Assembly (NCBI GenBank): GCA_947631765.1
Contig: CANRMP010000003.1
Span: 1 to 64,000, forward strand
Direction of reading: 5' to 3'
DNA length: 64,000 bases
Source of the DNA: an uncultured Clostridia bacterium
GTDB lineage: Bacteria > Bacillota > Clostridia > Oscillospirales > CAG-272
Shown here: in pieces, positions 36,436 to 44,154 of the stretch
Layout: each line of letters starts with the position of its first letter
Numbering within the stretch: position 1 is the stretch's first letter
Program-made: the position numbers and the translations under genes
Notes under the pieces: generated by a model
What the model was told of the DNA's origin: nothing
The model's database searches: none
Seen by the model: only the letters and a program-made list of their open reading frames with translations

Positions 36436-37549
36436 CGTTTATTGCCTTTTCAAGAACATTTGAAGCGTGTTCAATTAATGCATACATTTCATTGCAATAA
36501 ATAGTAGGATTATCAAAAAGGTTCTCCGGTGAATATCTATGAGGAAGAGAGCCACCACCACACAAATCGGAATATTTACACACTTTGCACTTTTCCGGCA
36601 GTGATCCATAACTTAACAAGCGATTGTATTCTTTGACTTTTTCACTTGCTAATGCTTCGTCAATTGTGTTGTTGGTAAGATTCATTCCTAAATATGAAGC
36701 ATTTTCATAAGCTACTTTCAATATATCAGAAGTATGGTATGTTCCGTCTGTTTCTATGGTTAAGTAATCCAATGAGCCTAAACCAAAAGCATCTAACTCA
36801 GCATTATCGCCAAACAAACCTCTAAGAAGAAATTCAAAAGTTCTAAAATTCAACGATTGATGACGGAAAAACCATGAGTCAAAAGCAGAAATAAGCCAAT
36901 CACGGTACAGATTAGGATTCTGTTCTCTTCCAATAGGTAAATCTAAGTATGTACTGTCAGGGAGTAGTAAATCTACGTTTTCAATGCTATAACTTTCAAA
37001 AAAAGATAAAATATCATCTGGGTCAAAGGCAGGATCGATAACTCCAATAACACCTTCAAAGATATTTGGATATTTTTTCAAGAATTTCATTCCTCTTAAC
37101 ACATCATCGTAAGATCCTGTTCCGTTTTTGTATTTTCTGTGTTTATCATGAACTGACTTCATTCCGTCTATGGAGATGGATATTCCAATATCTCTTTTAC
37201 TGCATTCACTCACGAATTCTTCGGTTAAAAGTGTACCATTGGTTTGTAGAGAATAGTGCATACAAGCTTGATCACCAATTCCTGAATCAATAGTATCAAT
37301 AGTCTTCAACAAATGATTTGTGCCAAATACTAAAGGTTCTCCACCGTGAAAAACAATATTTATATCTTCGATGCTTTTATGATTGGTAAGATATTCTTTC
37401 AATCTGCTACAAAATTTAGTGATAGTGTCATCTGTCATAACGGAAGGATAGTTTTTCCAAGCAGAATCTCTATGCTTAAATACATAACAATAGTCGCAAT
37501 CCAAATTACAGCGTGCTGAAATGCGTAGAAAAAAAGTACTGATTTCCAT
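36422..37549 (-). CDS. Radical SAM/SPASM peptide maturase (cyclophane-type-like)
   Basis: A 375-residue radical SAM enzyme. The SAM-cluster motif is CNLDCDYC (Cys 14, 18, 21) within FLRISARCNLDCDYCYVFKH, with HGGEPL, LQTNG and ISIDG. The C-terminal SPASM region has CKVCKYSDLCGGG followed by LPHRYSPENLFDNPTIYC, a pattern I associate with FxsB-like cyclophane-forming maturases. Such enzymes join an aromatic side chain to the residue two positions on. It starts directly after the stop of the first radical SAM gene (GAGGAG upstream). Crosslink chemistry is inferred. Confidence 0.82.
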   Translation of the reverse strand: MEISTFFLRISARCNLDCDYCYVFKHRDSAWKNYPSVMTDDTITKFCSRLKEYLTNHKSIEDINIVFHGGEPLVFGTNHLLKTIDTIDSGIGDQACMHYSLQTNGTLLTEEFVSECSKRDIGISISIDGMKSVHDKHRKYKNGTGSYDDVLRGMKFLKKYPNIFEGVIGVIDPAFDPDDILSFFESYSIENVDLLLPDSTYLDLPIGREQNPNLYRDWLISAFDSWFFRHQSLNFRTFEFLLRGLFGDNAELDAFGLGSLDYLTIETDGTYHTSDILKVAYENASYLGMNLTNNTIDEALASEKVKEYNRLLSYGSLPEKCKVCKYSDLCGGGSLPHRYSPENLFDNPTIYCNEMYALIEHASNVLEKAINDETN

Positions 37550-38491
37550 TTAATTTCCAACTCCTCTAAGGTACAACTTATACATATCCTCGTTCGGATA
37601 TATCAATAGATATTCCTTCCAAACTCCTTCACATTCTTTAAAAAAAGGACATTTTTGGCAGGTTGTATATTTGCGATGTCCCTCATCAAATAGACTAGCA
37701 TAATCTAAAGTACCATCTTTTTCGCCGCCGTATCCTATAACATCTATATTTCTTCTGTTTAAAAAATCAATTGCATATTGTCTGTTTGTTCCTGGATTCC
37801 ATACGCAGAACGGAATTGCTTCGATATAAGGTCGAACATTTCGTGACAAGCAAAAATCCAATGATTCATTAATAAACTTCTGGGCATAATCGTAGGTCGG
37901 AACAATTTTATCACTTAAACACACACCAATAGGATGCGGAAAAGTAATATTACATTCTGTTAAGCCGAGTTCGTCTATTATAAACCTATAAATGTCCGGA
38001 AGGTGTCCGATGTTTTTCTGGTTAATAACGGTTTGCGTTGCAATCTTATCTGAACCAGCAAACTGTTTAAGATTAAGAATAGCTTGTTTAGTTTGTTCAA
38101 AGCTTCCTTTTGCACCAGTTATAGAATCATGAACCTCAGATATGCTACTATGAATTGCTACTAGAAAAAAATCAATTACTTCTGCAGCAGCTAAAGCTCT
38201 ATCATCATGAAACAGCATTCTTGCATTTGTTTGCATATCAACAAATACAATCTTGCCTTCGTCCTTTTTCTCCTTAATAAACTCCATTAACTGAATGAAG
38301 TCCTTACGAATAGTTACTTCTCCACCAGTAAGAGTCAATTGTATTTCGCCGTATTGTTGAATGTATTCATTAACCAATTCTTTAATTTGTTCAAGAGATA
38401 GATCTTTTTCTTTAGTCTTATCAGAAATAACACAATGAATGCAATTGTTATTACATGAAAAACCAACTTTCAAGTCGATTAACTGAGCCAT
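37550..38491 (-). CDS. Radical SAM enzyme with C-terminal Cys motif
   Basis: A 313-residue radical SAM protein, first enzyme gene after the precursor. Cluster motif CNNNCIHC (Cys 13, 17, 20), LTGGEVTIR and MQTNA. The C-terminal CQKCPFFKECEGVWKEY segment (about residues 278-294) could bind an auxiliary cluster and resembles that of HxsC-type peptide maturases. GGAGG precedes the ATG. The reaction is unknown; with the next gene it gives the pathway two separate radical SAM steps. Confidence 0.8.
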   Translation of the reverse strand: MAQLIDLKVGFSCNNNCIHCVISDKTKEKDLSLEQIKELVNEYIQQYGEIQLTLTGGEVTIRKDFIQLMEFIKEKKDEGKIVFVDMQTNARMLFHDDRALAAAEVIDFFLVAIHSSISEVHDSITGAKGSFEQTKQAILNLKQFAGSDKIATQTVINQKNIGHLPDIYRFIIDELGLTECNITFPHPIGVCLSDKIVPTYDYAQKFINESLDFCLSRNVRPYIEAIPFCVWNPGTNRQYAIDFLNRRNIDVIGYGGEKDGTLDYASLFDEGHRKYTTCQKCPFFKECEGVWKEYLLIYPNEDMYKLYLRGVGN

Positions 38492-38515
38492 TTTGACCTC
38501 CGATATTTCGATATA

Positions 38516-38556
38516 TAATAAAAGTGCCTAGAAAGAGTCCATACTCCCTCTAGGCA
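38516..38556 (-). terminator. Terminator between precursor and modification genes
   Basis: Minus-strand stem TGCCTAGA (38556-38549) / TCTAGGCA (38532-38525) followed by CTTTTATTAT. Partial termination here would give many precursor transcripts and fewer enzyme transcripts, a common RiPP design. Confidence 0.75.
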
Positions 38557-38577
38557 ACTGGAGTTTCTTATGGATTA

Positions 38578-38751
38578 TCAGCTTCTGTTATGTCTGTTGT
38601 GCATTCTGCTATAACTAGAAACTGTACGATTGTCGCTGCAATCATTGAACTTGTTCTGTAAACGAGCAAGAATCTGATTCTTCGGAGCTTCAATCGAAAC
38701 CAACTTTTCCTTTACGACCTGCATCGATCTTGTACGAACGGCTGCTACCAT
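38578..38751 (-). CDS. RiPP precursor peptide (57 aa), Arg/His-rich core
   Basis: ATG at 38751 follows AGGAGG (38767-38762) by 10 nt, behind a good promoter. The 57-residue product begins MVAAVRTRSMQVVKEKL. A helical leader-like part (1-36) contains no aromatic residue before F35. The C-terminal part (37-57) is NDCSDNRTVSSYSRM then HNRHNRS, with one Cys (38), one Tyr (47), two His (51, 54) and five Arg in all. The end parses as YSR, M, HNR, HNR, S: three aromatic-X-Arg units. A terminator and then two radical SAM genes follow. Coding status rests on signals and context. Confidence 0.82.
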   Translation of the reverse strand: MVAAVRTRSMQVVKEKLVSIEAPKNQILARLQNKFNDCSDNRTVSSYSRMHNRHNRS

Positions 38752-38810
38752 ATTATGTAAACCTCCTATAAGTTAATACCCCAATGAGGAGCTGATTTTT
38801 ATACAGACAT

Positions 38811-38839
38811 ATTGTACCACATTACGTCAAAAAAGTCAA
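38811..38839 (-). promoter_or_regulatory. Promoter of the RiPP operon
   Basis: Minus strand TTGACT (38839-38834), 17 nt, TACAAT (38816-38811). The -35 lies inside a perfect inverted repeat, and the leader before the precursor ATG is about 50 nt. Confidence 0.75.
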
Positions 38840-38850
38840 GACTTTTTTGA
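38827..38850. promoter_or_regulatory. Perfect 11-2-11 inverted repeat over the RiPP -35 box
   Basis: TCAAAAAAGTC (38827-38837), AA, GACTTTTTTGA (38840-38850). It covers the -35 hexamer, so a protein bound here would block the promoter. No regulator gene is recognisable in the island. Confidence 0.55.
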
Positions 38851-38867
38851 AATTTTTTAAATAATTT

Positions 38868-39328
38868 TGTGTAGGCTTACAATAGAAGAGATACAAAAAA
38901 CAAAAATAGTAGCGGAACAGCATAGACCTGTGTTACAATTAAGCTGCGAAACCAAAAAAACAGGAGGTCAGCTGAACCGCTATGAATACTGTAACACAAA
39001 TTACCCGCCGCCGTCAAGTGATAATTGAATATTCTTTGAAAAAAGGTGTGACCGAAGCAGCACGAAGATACAATGTGAGCCGTCAATTTGTATATAGATG
39101 GAAAAAACGCTATGATGGCACATTGGAATCACTTCAGGATCGCTCCAACAGACCGCACAGCCACCCAAATCAGCATACAGAAGAGGAGATAGAACTCATC
39201 AAAAGAATGAGAAAAAAGAACAAACATATAGGTTTGGTCGTATTCTGGATAAAACTCCGGCAGAAAGGTTACAAACGGTCAATAACAAGTCTATGGCATT
39301 TGTAACTACTCATTGACAAACCTACGCA
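38868..39328 (+). mobile_element. Decayed 461-bp insertion sequence with imperfect ends
   Basis: The left end TGTGTAGGCTT (38868-38878) matches, inverted, the right end TGCGTAGGTTT (39328-39318 on the minus strand) at 9 of 11 positions. Between them lies only the start of a transposase. No clear target duplication. It is probably an internally deleted IS that cannot transpose by itself. Confidence 0.5.
38982..39305 (+). pseudogene. Truncated transposase, N-terminal HTH only
   Basis: 107 residues beginning MNTVTQITRRRQVIIEYSLK, with a helix-turn-helix (GVTEAARRYNVSRQFVYRWKKRY) and the linker LQDRSNRPHSHPNQ typical of IS481/IS3-like transposases. The frame stops at GYKRSITSLWHL, where relatives continue into the DDE (rve) catalytic domain; that domain is absent. 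AGGAGG-like sequence precedes the ATG. A non-functional remnant, though the DNA-binding part could still bind the element ends. Confidence 0.78.
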
Positions 39329-39433
39329 TATCACTCTTGTATTCATTCGCCAGTTTGCAGGCTCACTTAACAAATAATTTACAAAATGTTTCAGCACGTT
39401 CCACATATTAACAAAGCATTAAATCCGACATAG

Positions 39434-39473
39434 CCGTTTATAACCGTTTATAATCGTTTATAACCGTTTATAA
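39434..39473. repeat. Four tandem 10-bp repeats (CCGTTTATAA)
   Basis: Copies at 39434, 39444, 39454 (TCGTTTATAA) and 39464, exactly one helical turn apart, about 290 bp before the excisionase gene. They resemble iterons or cooperative recombination/replication protein sites. Repeats are contiguous with no spacers, so this is not CRISPR. Confidence 0.65.
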
Positions 39474-39570
39474 AGAAAAATAACCAAAATCACACGAAAA
39501 GCACTGATTTGGTTGACAATTACCCAAAATTCACTTGTGGTATAATGTAATCAGAACATTTGGTATGAAA

Positions 39571-39597
39571 AAATCAAAAATGCCGCATTTTTGATTT
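39571..39597 (+). promoter_or_regulatory. Hairpin in the excisionase leader
   Basis: 11-bp stem AAATCAAAAAT (39571-39581) / ATTTTTGATTT (39587-39597), 5-nt loop. It follows a TATAAT box at 39540-39545 and could attenuate transcription toward the excisionase. The surrounding 39330-39760 region holds only this and the tandem repeats. Confidence 0.4.
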
Positions 39598-39761
39598 AAA
39601 GAAGTAGACAGCACCTTGAAAATTGAATCATACGGCAGTGAGAGATACACGTTCGTATTGACGGAACACGAACATACCCGATCGCGGAAACGGCGACTCG
39701 GAGGAGAACTGTAACGCCGTATGGGAAATACAAAAATAAAGAAAACAAAGGAGGACAACTT

Positions 39762-39980
39762 ATGAACAATGTTACAGTAACACAGGCATACGAAATGATA
39801 TTCAGGAACTATCCCGACGTTGTTGGGGTAAAGGAGGTCAGCAGTATGCTCGGAATGTGCAGTAAGAAAGTTTACGAACTTATCCATAACGGAAAGCTCT
39901 TAGCCATTCCCTGCGGAAAGAAATTCAAGGTGGCAAAGCTAAGCGTTATTGAATATCTTTTGACCGATACAGCCGCATAA
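39762..39980 (+). CDS. Excisionase / MerR-type HTH DNA-binding protein
   Basis: A 72-residue protein with AAAGGAGG before the ATG. The winged-helix excisionase pattern VKEVSSMLGMCSKKVYELIHNGKLLAIPCGKKFKV (residues about 23-57) is that of HTH_17/Xis proteins paired with Tn916-type integrases. Such proteins bend the element ends to favour excision. It lies 95 nt before the integrase, which has its own promoter. Confidence 0.85.
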   Translation: MNNVTVTQAYEMIFRNYPDVVGVKEVSSMLGMCSKKVYELIHNGKLLAIPCGKKFKVAKLSVIEYLLTDTAA

Positions 39981-39997
39981 TTTTTTGTGGTAAAGTA

Positions 39998-40026
39998 TTG
40001 AAATTTTAAGCTGCCTATGGTATAAT
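39998..40026 (+). promoter_or_regulatory. Promoter of the integrase
   Basis: TTGAAA (39998-40003), 17 nt, TATAAT (40021-40026), 50 nt before the integrase ATG. Confidence 0.75.
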
Positions 40027-40075
40027 TTGATCAGTATCAACGGCAGACAGTCTTTCATTGAGGAGGTTATAGTTT

Positions 40076-41248
40076 ATGAAAGCGAGTCTGCAAATAAAAA
40101 ACGGTGTATACCAAGTCGTTATCGGCTACAAGGACGAGAACGGCAAGCACAAAACCAAGTGGATCACGACAGGTCTGAAAGAGGGAACGGGCAAACGCCG
40201 TCTTGAAGAAAGGCGAAAGGAAATTCTTTCTGAGTTTGAAACGGAGTACAACCGCAAACTCTATACAATCACGCAGAATACTGCTGAACCTGTTGCAAGG
40301 TACAAGTTTACCGATTTTCTTGATATGTGGCTTGAAACCGTAAAACCGTCGATTGCCCACACAACTTATGTCGGATATTCCAAGAACATACGAAAAATAA
40401 AAAACTATTTCGGAAACGATATTATGCTTGACGAACTGAAACCGATACATATCCAGACTTTTTACAATCAGATGTACGAAAGCGGTTTGTCGGGAAATTC
40501 AGTCAAACATCTTCACACGAATATCCGCAAGGCTCTGCAATATGCCGTAAAAATCGACCTTATCCAAACAAATCCTGCGGACAAGACGGAACGTCCAAAA
40601 TGCGAAAAATTCACCGCGAACTTTTGCAATAAGGACGGGTTGACAAGACTTTTCGAGATATTCCAAGGTGACAGAATGGAGTTGTGCGTTCACATCGCGG
40701 CATATTACGGACTTCGCAGAAGTGAAGTCGTTGGTCTGAAGTGGGACGCCGTCAACTTTGAGAAAAAGACGATCACGATCAAGCACAAAGTAGTCAACGA
40801 TTTTGGCGACGGGAAAGAAAAGATAATCGGCGAGGACGATCTGAAAACAGCCGCAAGCCGAAGAACGCTGCCCCTTGTGCCGCACATAGAAAAACTCCTG
40901 CTTGCGGAAAAGGACAAGCAGGAGCGTTGTATGGAACTTCTGAAAAGCGGCTACAACAAAGAGTACCTCGATTACATCTGCAAGGACGAGTTCGGAAACC
41001 TGATAACGCCTAATTTCATAACTGCGCATTTCAGAAATATGATCGAAAAGCACAAGTTCAAGAAAATGCGTTTTCACGATCTGCGGCACTCCTGCGCCAG
41101 TCTTTTGCTTGCCAACGGCATATCAATGAAGCAGATACAAGAGTGGCTGGGACATTCCACATACAACGTGACGGCAAATTTTTACAGTCACCTTGACTAC
41201 AACTCCAAGATAGCGTCAGCGGACGTAATTTCAAGTGTTTTGGGATAA
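40076..41248 (+). CDS. Tyrosine recombinase, Tn916-type integrase
   Basis: A 390-residue integrase. It has an N-terminal arm-binding domain (IKNGVYQVVIGYKDENGKHKT), a SAM-like core-binding domain (about 75-165) and a catalytic domain with GLRRSE (first Arg), HDLRHSC (His and Arg), LGHST (His) and the nucleophile in FYSHLD (Tyr near 370). All five catalytic residues are present, so it should be active. AGGAGG precedes the ATG. It defines the right part of the island. Confidence 0.95.
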   Translation: MKASLQIKNGVYQVVIGYKDENGKHKTKWITTGLKEGTGKRRLEERRKEILSEFETEYNRKLYTITQNTAEPVARYKFTDFLDMWLETVKPSIAHTTYVGYSKNIRKIKNYFGNDIMLDELKPIHIQTFYNQMYESGLSGNSVKHLHTNIRKALQYAVKIDLIQTNPADKTERPKCEKFTANFCNKDGLTRLFEIFQGDRMELCVHIAAYYGLRRSEVVGLKWDAVNFEKKTITIKHKVVNDFGDGKEKIIGEDDLKTAASRRTLPLVPHIEKLLLAEKDKQERCMELLKSGYNKEYLDYICKDEFGNLITPNFITAHFRNMIEKHKFKKMRFHDLRHSCASLLLANGISMKQIQEWLGHSTYNVTANFYSHLDYNSKIASADVISSVLG

Positions 41249-41254
41249 CGCAAG

Positions 41255-41312
41255 ATTTTTTAGATATTTTTTAGATAAAAGGCACTGCTCCAATGGGATT
41301 TATCTAAAAAAT
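41255..41312. repeat. Three ATTTTTTAGAT motifs after the integrase (candidate att region)
   Basis: ATTTTTTAGAT occurs in tandem at 41255-41265 and 41266-41276 and inverted at 41302-41312. The second and third copies belong to a perfect 14-bp inverted repeat (41266-41279 / 41299-41312). The structure could be integrase-binding sites, the integrase transcript terminator, or both. Confidence 0.55.
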
Positions 41313-41314
41313 CC

Positions 41315-41360
41315 AAAAACAAAAATGCTCTCAAATCCCAATTCTGCGAGATTTGAGAGC
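41315..41360 (-). terminator. Terminator of tRNA-Leu
   Basis: Minus-strand 11-bp stem GCTCTCAAATC (41360-41350) / GATTTGAGAGC (41337-41327), followed by ATTTTTGTTTTT. It starts 3 nt after the tRNA CCA end. Confidence 0.88.
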
Positions 41361-41362
41361 CT

Positions 41363-41449
<87 letters not shown>

Positions 41450-41483
41450 GTACAACTTTACGGTTTTTTACTGCAACGCACAT

Positions 41484-41512
41484 ATTATATCATAACGCAT
41501 TAATAAAATCAA
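41484..41512 (-). promoter_or_regulatory. Promoter of tRNA-Leu
   Basis: Minus strand TTGATT (41512-41507), 17 nt, TATAAT (41489-41484). Confidence 0.78.
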
Positions 41513-41531
41513 GAGTTTTTTAAGTAAAATA

Positions 41532-41560
41532 TTGACTTGGGCTCAAAGATGTGATAAAAT
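41532..41560 (+). promoter_or_regulatory. Promoter of tRNA-Arg
   Basis: TTGACT (41532-41537), 17 nt, TAAAAT (41555-41560). It is divergent from the tRNA-Leu promoter. Confidence 0.72.
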
Positions 41561-41614
41561 ACTTAAGTAAAAGCAAAACCTTTTAAATAAACGCTTTTAC
41601 TTTTATAATAATAC

Positions 41615-41691
41615 CTGCCCGTGGCACAGCTGGATAGCGCGTCAGACTCCGACTCTGAAGGTCAGCGGTTCGAATCCGCTCGGGCAGGCCA
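41615..41691 (+). tRNA. tRNA-Arg (anticodon CCG)
   Basis: 77 nt with CCA. Acceptor CTGCCCG/CGGGCAG, anticodon stem TCAGA/TCTGA with loop CTCCGAC (anticodon CCG), T arm GGTTCGAATCC, discriminator G. A T run follows immediately. Confidence 0.95.
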
Positions 41692-41755
41692 TTTTTTTGC
41701 TGTTTAAGTGGCGATTAAAAAGGTTTTGCATTTTTCGCATAAGATTAAAAAGCTT

Positions 41756-41781
41756 ACGCCGGCAGCGCCGGCGTTCTTTTT
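41756..41781 (+). terminator. Rho-independent terminator after tRNA-Arg
   Basis: 8-bp stem ACGCCGGC (41756-41763) / GCCGGCGT (41767-41774), triloop AGC, then TCTTTTTG. Confidence 0.82.
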
Positions 41782-41790
41782 GTATTAACA

Positions 41791-42843
41791 TTAATCAATC
41801 ATTGTTACATATTCCAAAAGCTTTTCTTTTACCATATCCTCTTCGAAATACATGATAAACTGATCCTTGCCCATTGTTTGCTCCAAGCTTTCCGCCGAGG
41901 TTATGCCGAAATAATAAAAATAGTAAGCGGCATTTGCCTGATAATGCTCGTTAAGCTTTTCTTCATATTCTCCCTGCGTTAATTCAAGTCCGAGGTCGTC
42001 AAACAAAAACTCGACTATCACCAAATCGTCGGTTAATTTTTCGTCGGGCTTTCCCACAATCTCAATAGCGTCCTTGAGTCCCTCGAAGGTATGGATCTTT
42101 TTAAAATATCTTTCAGCATCCGTCATGAAGTCCTCGATAGAGGTGTATTGAGTGTTTTTCTCAAGCAGCTCCAAGGTGAGTTCTTTTTCGACAATATAGG
42201 AGACCGACACTATCTCAATATCAAAATCCGCGACAAGCCCGTTGAACTCTTTCCACTCATCGTCGCTGTAATCGTCCGGAAATGTGACGGTAATTGTGAA
42301 TTTATCGCCCTTTTTATGCCCGATAAGCTGTTCCCCAAAGCCGGGATTGTTTTTCTCGGGGTGCTCTTCGCTTTCATATGCTCCGATAAACTGCCCCTTG
42401 CCTATGGTGATTGAAGTTCCGCTCTCACGGTCGGCGTTTGTCATTCCGCTGAGCGCATCCTCAGATATAGTTACCGACTTGTCATGGGGATAGCCCGTAT
42501 AATACAGTTCGACAATATCATCGTTTTCAATGAGCCGCTCCTCTTCATATTCGGCAACCGTACCGTAAGCGCTCAAAAAATCCTTAATATCGTTCTGTAC
42601 CTGCTCGTCAATAAAGCTTTGGCTTAGAAGCAAGTCTTCGTATTTGACCTTGAGCTTTACATAGTCGGCAAGATTATATTCATAAAGCGAGGAATGAAGC
42701 ACAGTTTCGGGCGGAATTACCTCCTTTTGGTTCTCGCTTGTCGAGGATGAGGAATTATTGTCCTTGCCTCCTTTGCCCTTGCAGGATACCGCAAAAGAAA
42801 GGCAAAGGGAGAGCGCAAGTATAAGTGTTATAATTTTTTTCAT
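41791..42843 (-). CDS. Trigger-factor/FKBP-like lipoprotein (predicted foldase)
   Basis: A 350-residue lipoprotein: signal peptide with lipobox LSFAVSC (Cys 21), then a Ser/Asn-rich linker. An FKBP-like region (about residues 108-220) includes NDDIVELYYTG, SITIGKGQFIGAYE, FGEQLIGHKKGDKFTITVTFPDDY and ADFDIEIVSV. The C-terminal third is helical and acidic, like the trigger-factor substrate-binding domain. It probably assists folding of exported proteins at the membrane surface. Monocistronic. Isomerase activity is not assured, since some FKBP aromatic residues are replaced. Confidence 0.78.
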   Translation of the reverse strand: MKKIITLILALSLCLSFAVSCKGKGGKDNNSSSSTSENQKEVIPPETVLHSSLYEYNLADYVKLKVKYEDLLLSQSFIDEQVQNDIKDFLSAYGTVAEYEEERLIENDDIVELYYTGYPHDKSVTISEDALSGMTNADRESGTSITIGKGQFIGAYESEEHPEKNNPGFGEQLIGHKKGDKFTITVTFPDDYSDDEWKEFNGLVADFDIEIVSVSYIVEKELTLELLEKNTQYTSIEDFMTDAERYFKKIHTFEGLKDAIEIVGKPDEKLTDDLVIVEFLFDDLGLELTQGEYEEKLNEHYQANAAYYFYYFGITSAESLEQTMGKDQFIMYFEEDMVKEKLLEYVTMID

Positions 42844-42911
42844 GCTCTTTTCTCCGAAAATATAATATACAATGATTTATCCGTACAAAACGCTCTTTGG
42901 CAAAATATTTT

Positions 42912-44045
42912 TTATACCGCCGCCTCTTTTGCAAGACTTTCATCCTCTGCCGTACCGCTCGAGAGCGTTTCGCACTGCACGCTGAAAAAAACGTCGGGCG
43001 TGATATCTTTTTCAAGCATTTCATCCGCCATTCTGTCAAGCTGTTTTTCGTCTGTAGAAAGCAGCTTTAGCAGTTCTTCAAAAGATATCACCTCAATTGT
43101 TTGGCGCGTTTTGTTTATTCTTTTTACCGTGGCATACCTGTAACAGCGTCTTATTGTGCCATCGGCGTTATAGGCGTTTTTCGTGACAAAGCAGTCACAT
43201 TCTTTGGCTTTTGTGACGTACCTTCCGCCGGCGTTCACTATAAGCTGCACAAGCAGCAGCATTTGACGAAAGTGCTTTTCCTCATAGTTAAGAGATATAC
43301 ATACCGCCCTGCCGCTAAAAATATTTGAGGAATTTCCAAGCGGCAACGTATTACTTACAAAAGCCTCGAAAACCTTGTAATTGTTTGAGTTTTTGCGAAG
43401 GCGGTTTGACTTGCCCTGAAGCTTTTGAGGCTCCTTGTGCGGCTTTTCTACGGGATATTTCCATTTAAACTCATACTCGTCCACAACGCCTATACACTGC
43501 TTGTACTCCTCAACAAGCTCCTCGGGGGTTTTACCAGTTGCGGCGCATATTGCCCTTAGCAGCTCCATAGTCATCAGCGAATCGTCGTCGCTCTTGTGGA
43601 TGTCCTGATTTTCATTTATACCGTATTCAAGACAGCTTCCGAGCAGTGAGGGCTGATTTTTTACATTTTTAATTCCCATTAATATCTGCTGGACGTCGTA
43701 AAAGATATAGTCGATTCCCGGCAGATCGTAACGCATACATTCATAATTTAAGTACCTTGCGTCATTAATTGCGGAAAAGCCGAAAACCATTGCATTCTCG
43801 TCTTCAAGCAGCTCGGTTATCTCGCTGTAAAAGTCGGGAAACATCGGCGCGTGCCTGAAGGTCTTTTTATCGTATGCAAGAACAATCTCGGGTCCGAGAT
43901 TGAATTTTGAAGCGGGATTCATGACAATATCGTATTTTTCAAGAACATTGAAGGAGGTATCGGTTATAACGTAACCGAAACTGCATATCTTCCCTTTTCC
44001 CTGAAAACAGTTTGCACATTCTATATCAAAAAATATGTATTTCAT
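42912..44045 (-). CDS. DEDDh-type 3'-5' exonuclease with a C-terminal BRCT-like region
   Basis: A 377-residue protein. The N-terminal RNase T/DnaQ-like domain has FFDIECAN (D and E of motif I), FGFSAINDARYL (motif II) and HKSDDDSLMTMELL (motif III His and Asp). The C-terminal part (about 255-305) with FSGRAVCISLNYEE, LIVNAGGRYVTKAKECDCFVTKN looks like a BRCT fold. Exonuclease-BRCT combinations occur in Firmicutes DNA-metabolism proteins. Function in repair or RNA processing is open. Confidence 0.78.
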   Translation of the reverse strand: MKYIFFDIECANCFQGKGKICSFGYVITDTSFNVLEKYDIVMNPASKFNLGPEIVLAYDKKTFRHAPMFPDFYSEITELLEDENAMVFGFSAINDARYLNYECMRYDLPGIDYIFYDVQQILMGIKNVKNQPSLLGSCLEYGINENQDIHKSDDDSLMTMELLRAICAATGKTPEELVEEYKQCIGVVDEYEFKWKYPVEKPHKEPQKLQGKSNRLRKNSNNYKVFEAFVSNTLPLGNSSNIFSGRAVCISLNYEEKHFRQMLLLVQLIVNAGGRYVTKAKECDCFVTKNAYNADGTIRRCYRYATVKRINKTRQTIEVISFEELLKLLSTDEKQLDRMADEMLEKDITPDVFFSVQCETLSSGTAEDESLAKEAAV

Positions 44046-44154
44046 TTGACTGCCTTTCGGATTTTCACCGGATTTTTATTTTATAACACCGGTAAACGGA
44101 TAAAAACATAAATTAAAACTAATTTTTTAACAAAAAACAGCGACATTTCGTATT

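Larger units (their letters stand above)
34529..41312. mobile_element. Accessory island with a RiPP operon and Tn916-type integrase
   Basis: From the fusion joint near 34529 to the repeats after the integrase the sequence is visibly more A+T-rich than its flanks. It holds a RiPP operon on the minus strand, an IS remnant, an excisionase and an integrase on the plus strand. No conjugation or replication genes are present, so it is a small integrative or decayed element. Exact ends are uncertain: I found no clear direct repeat pairing the two sides. Confidence 0.55.

Noticed and set aside
39434..39473. CRISPR array
   Set aside because: The four 10-bp repeats are contiguous with no spacers, and no cas genes are present.
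39517..39545. TTGACA/TATAAT promoter before the excisionase
   Set aside because: The two hexamers are 22 nt apart, too far for a standard sigma-A promoter; only the -10 was mentioned.
39531..39887. 118-codon minus-strand frame over the excisionase leader
   Set aside because: Antisense to the leader hairpin and excisionase; composition is not protein-like.
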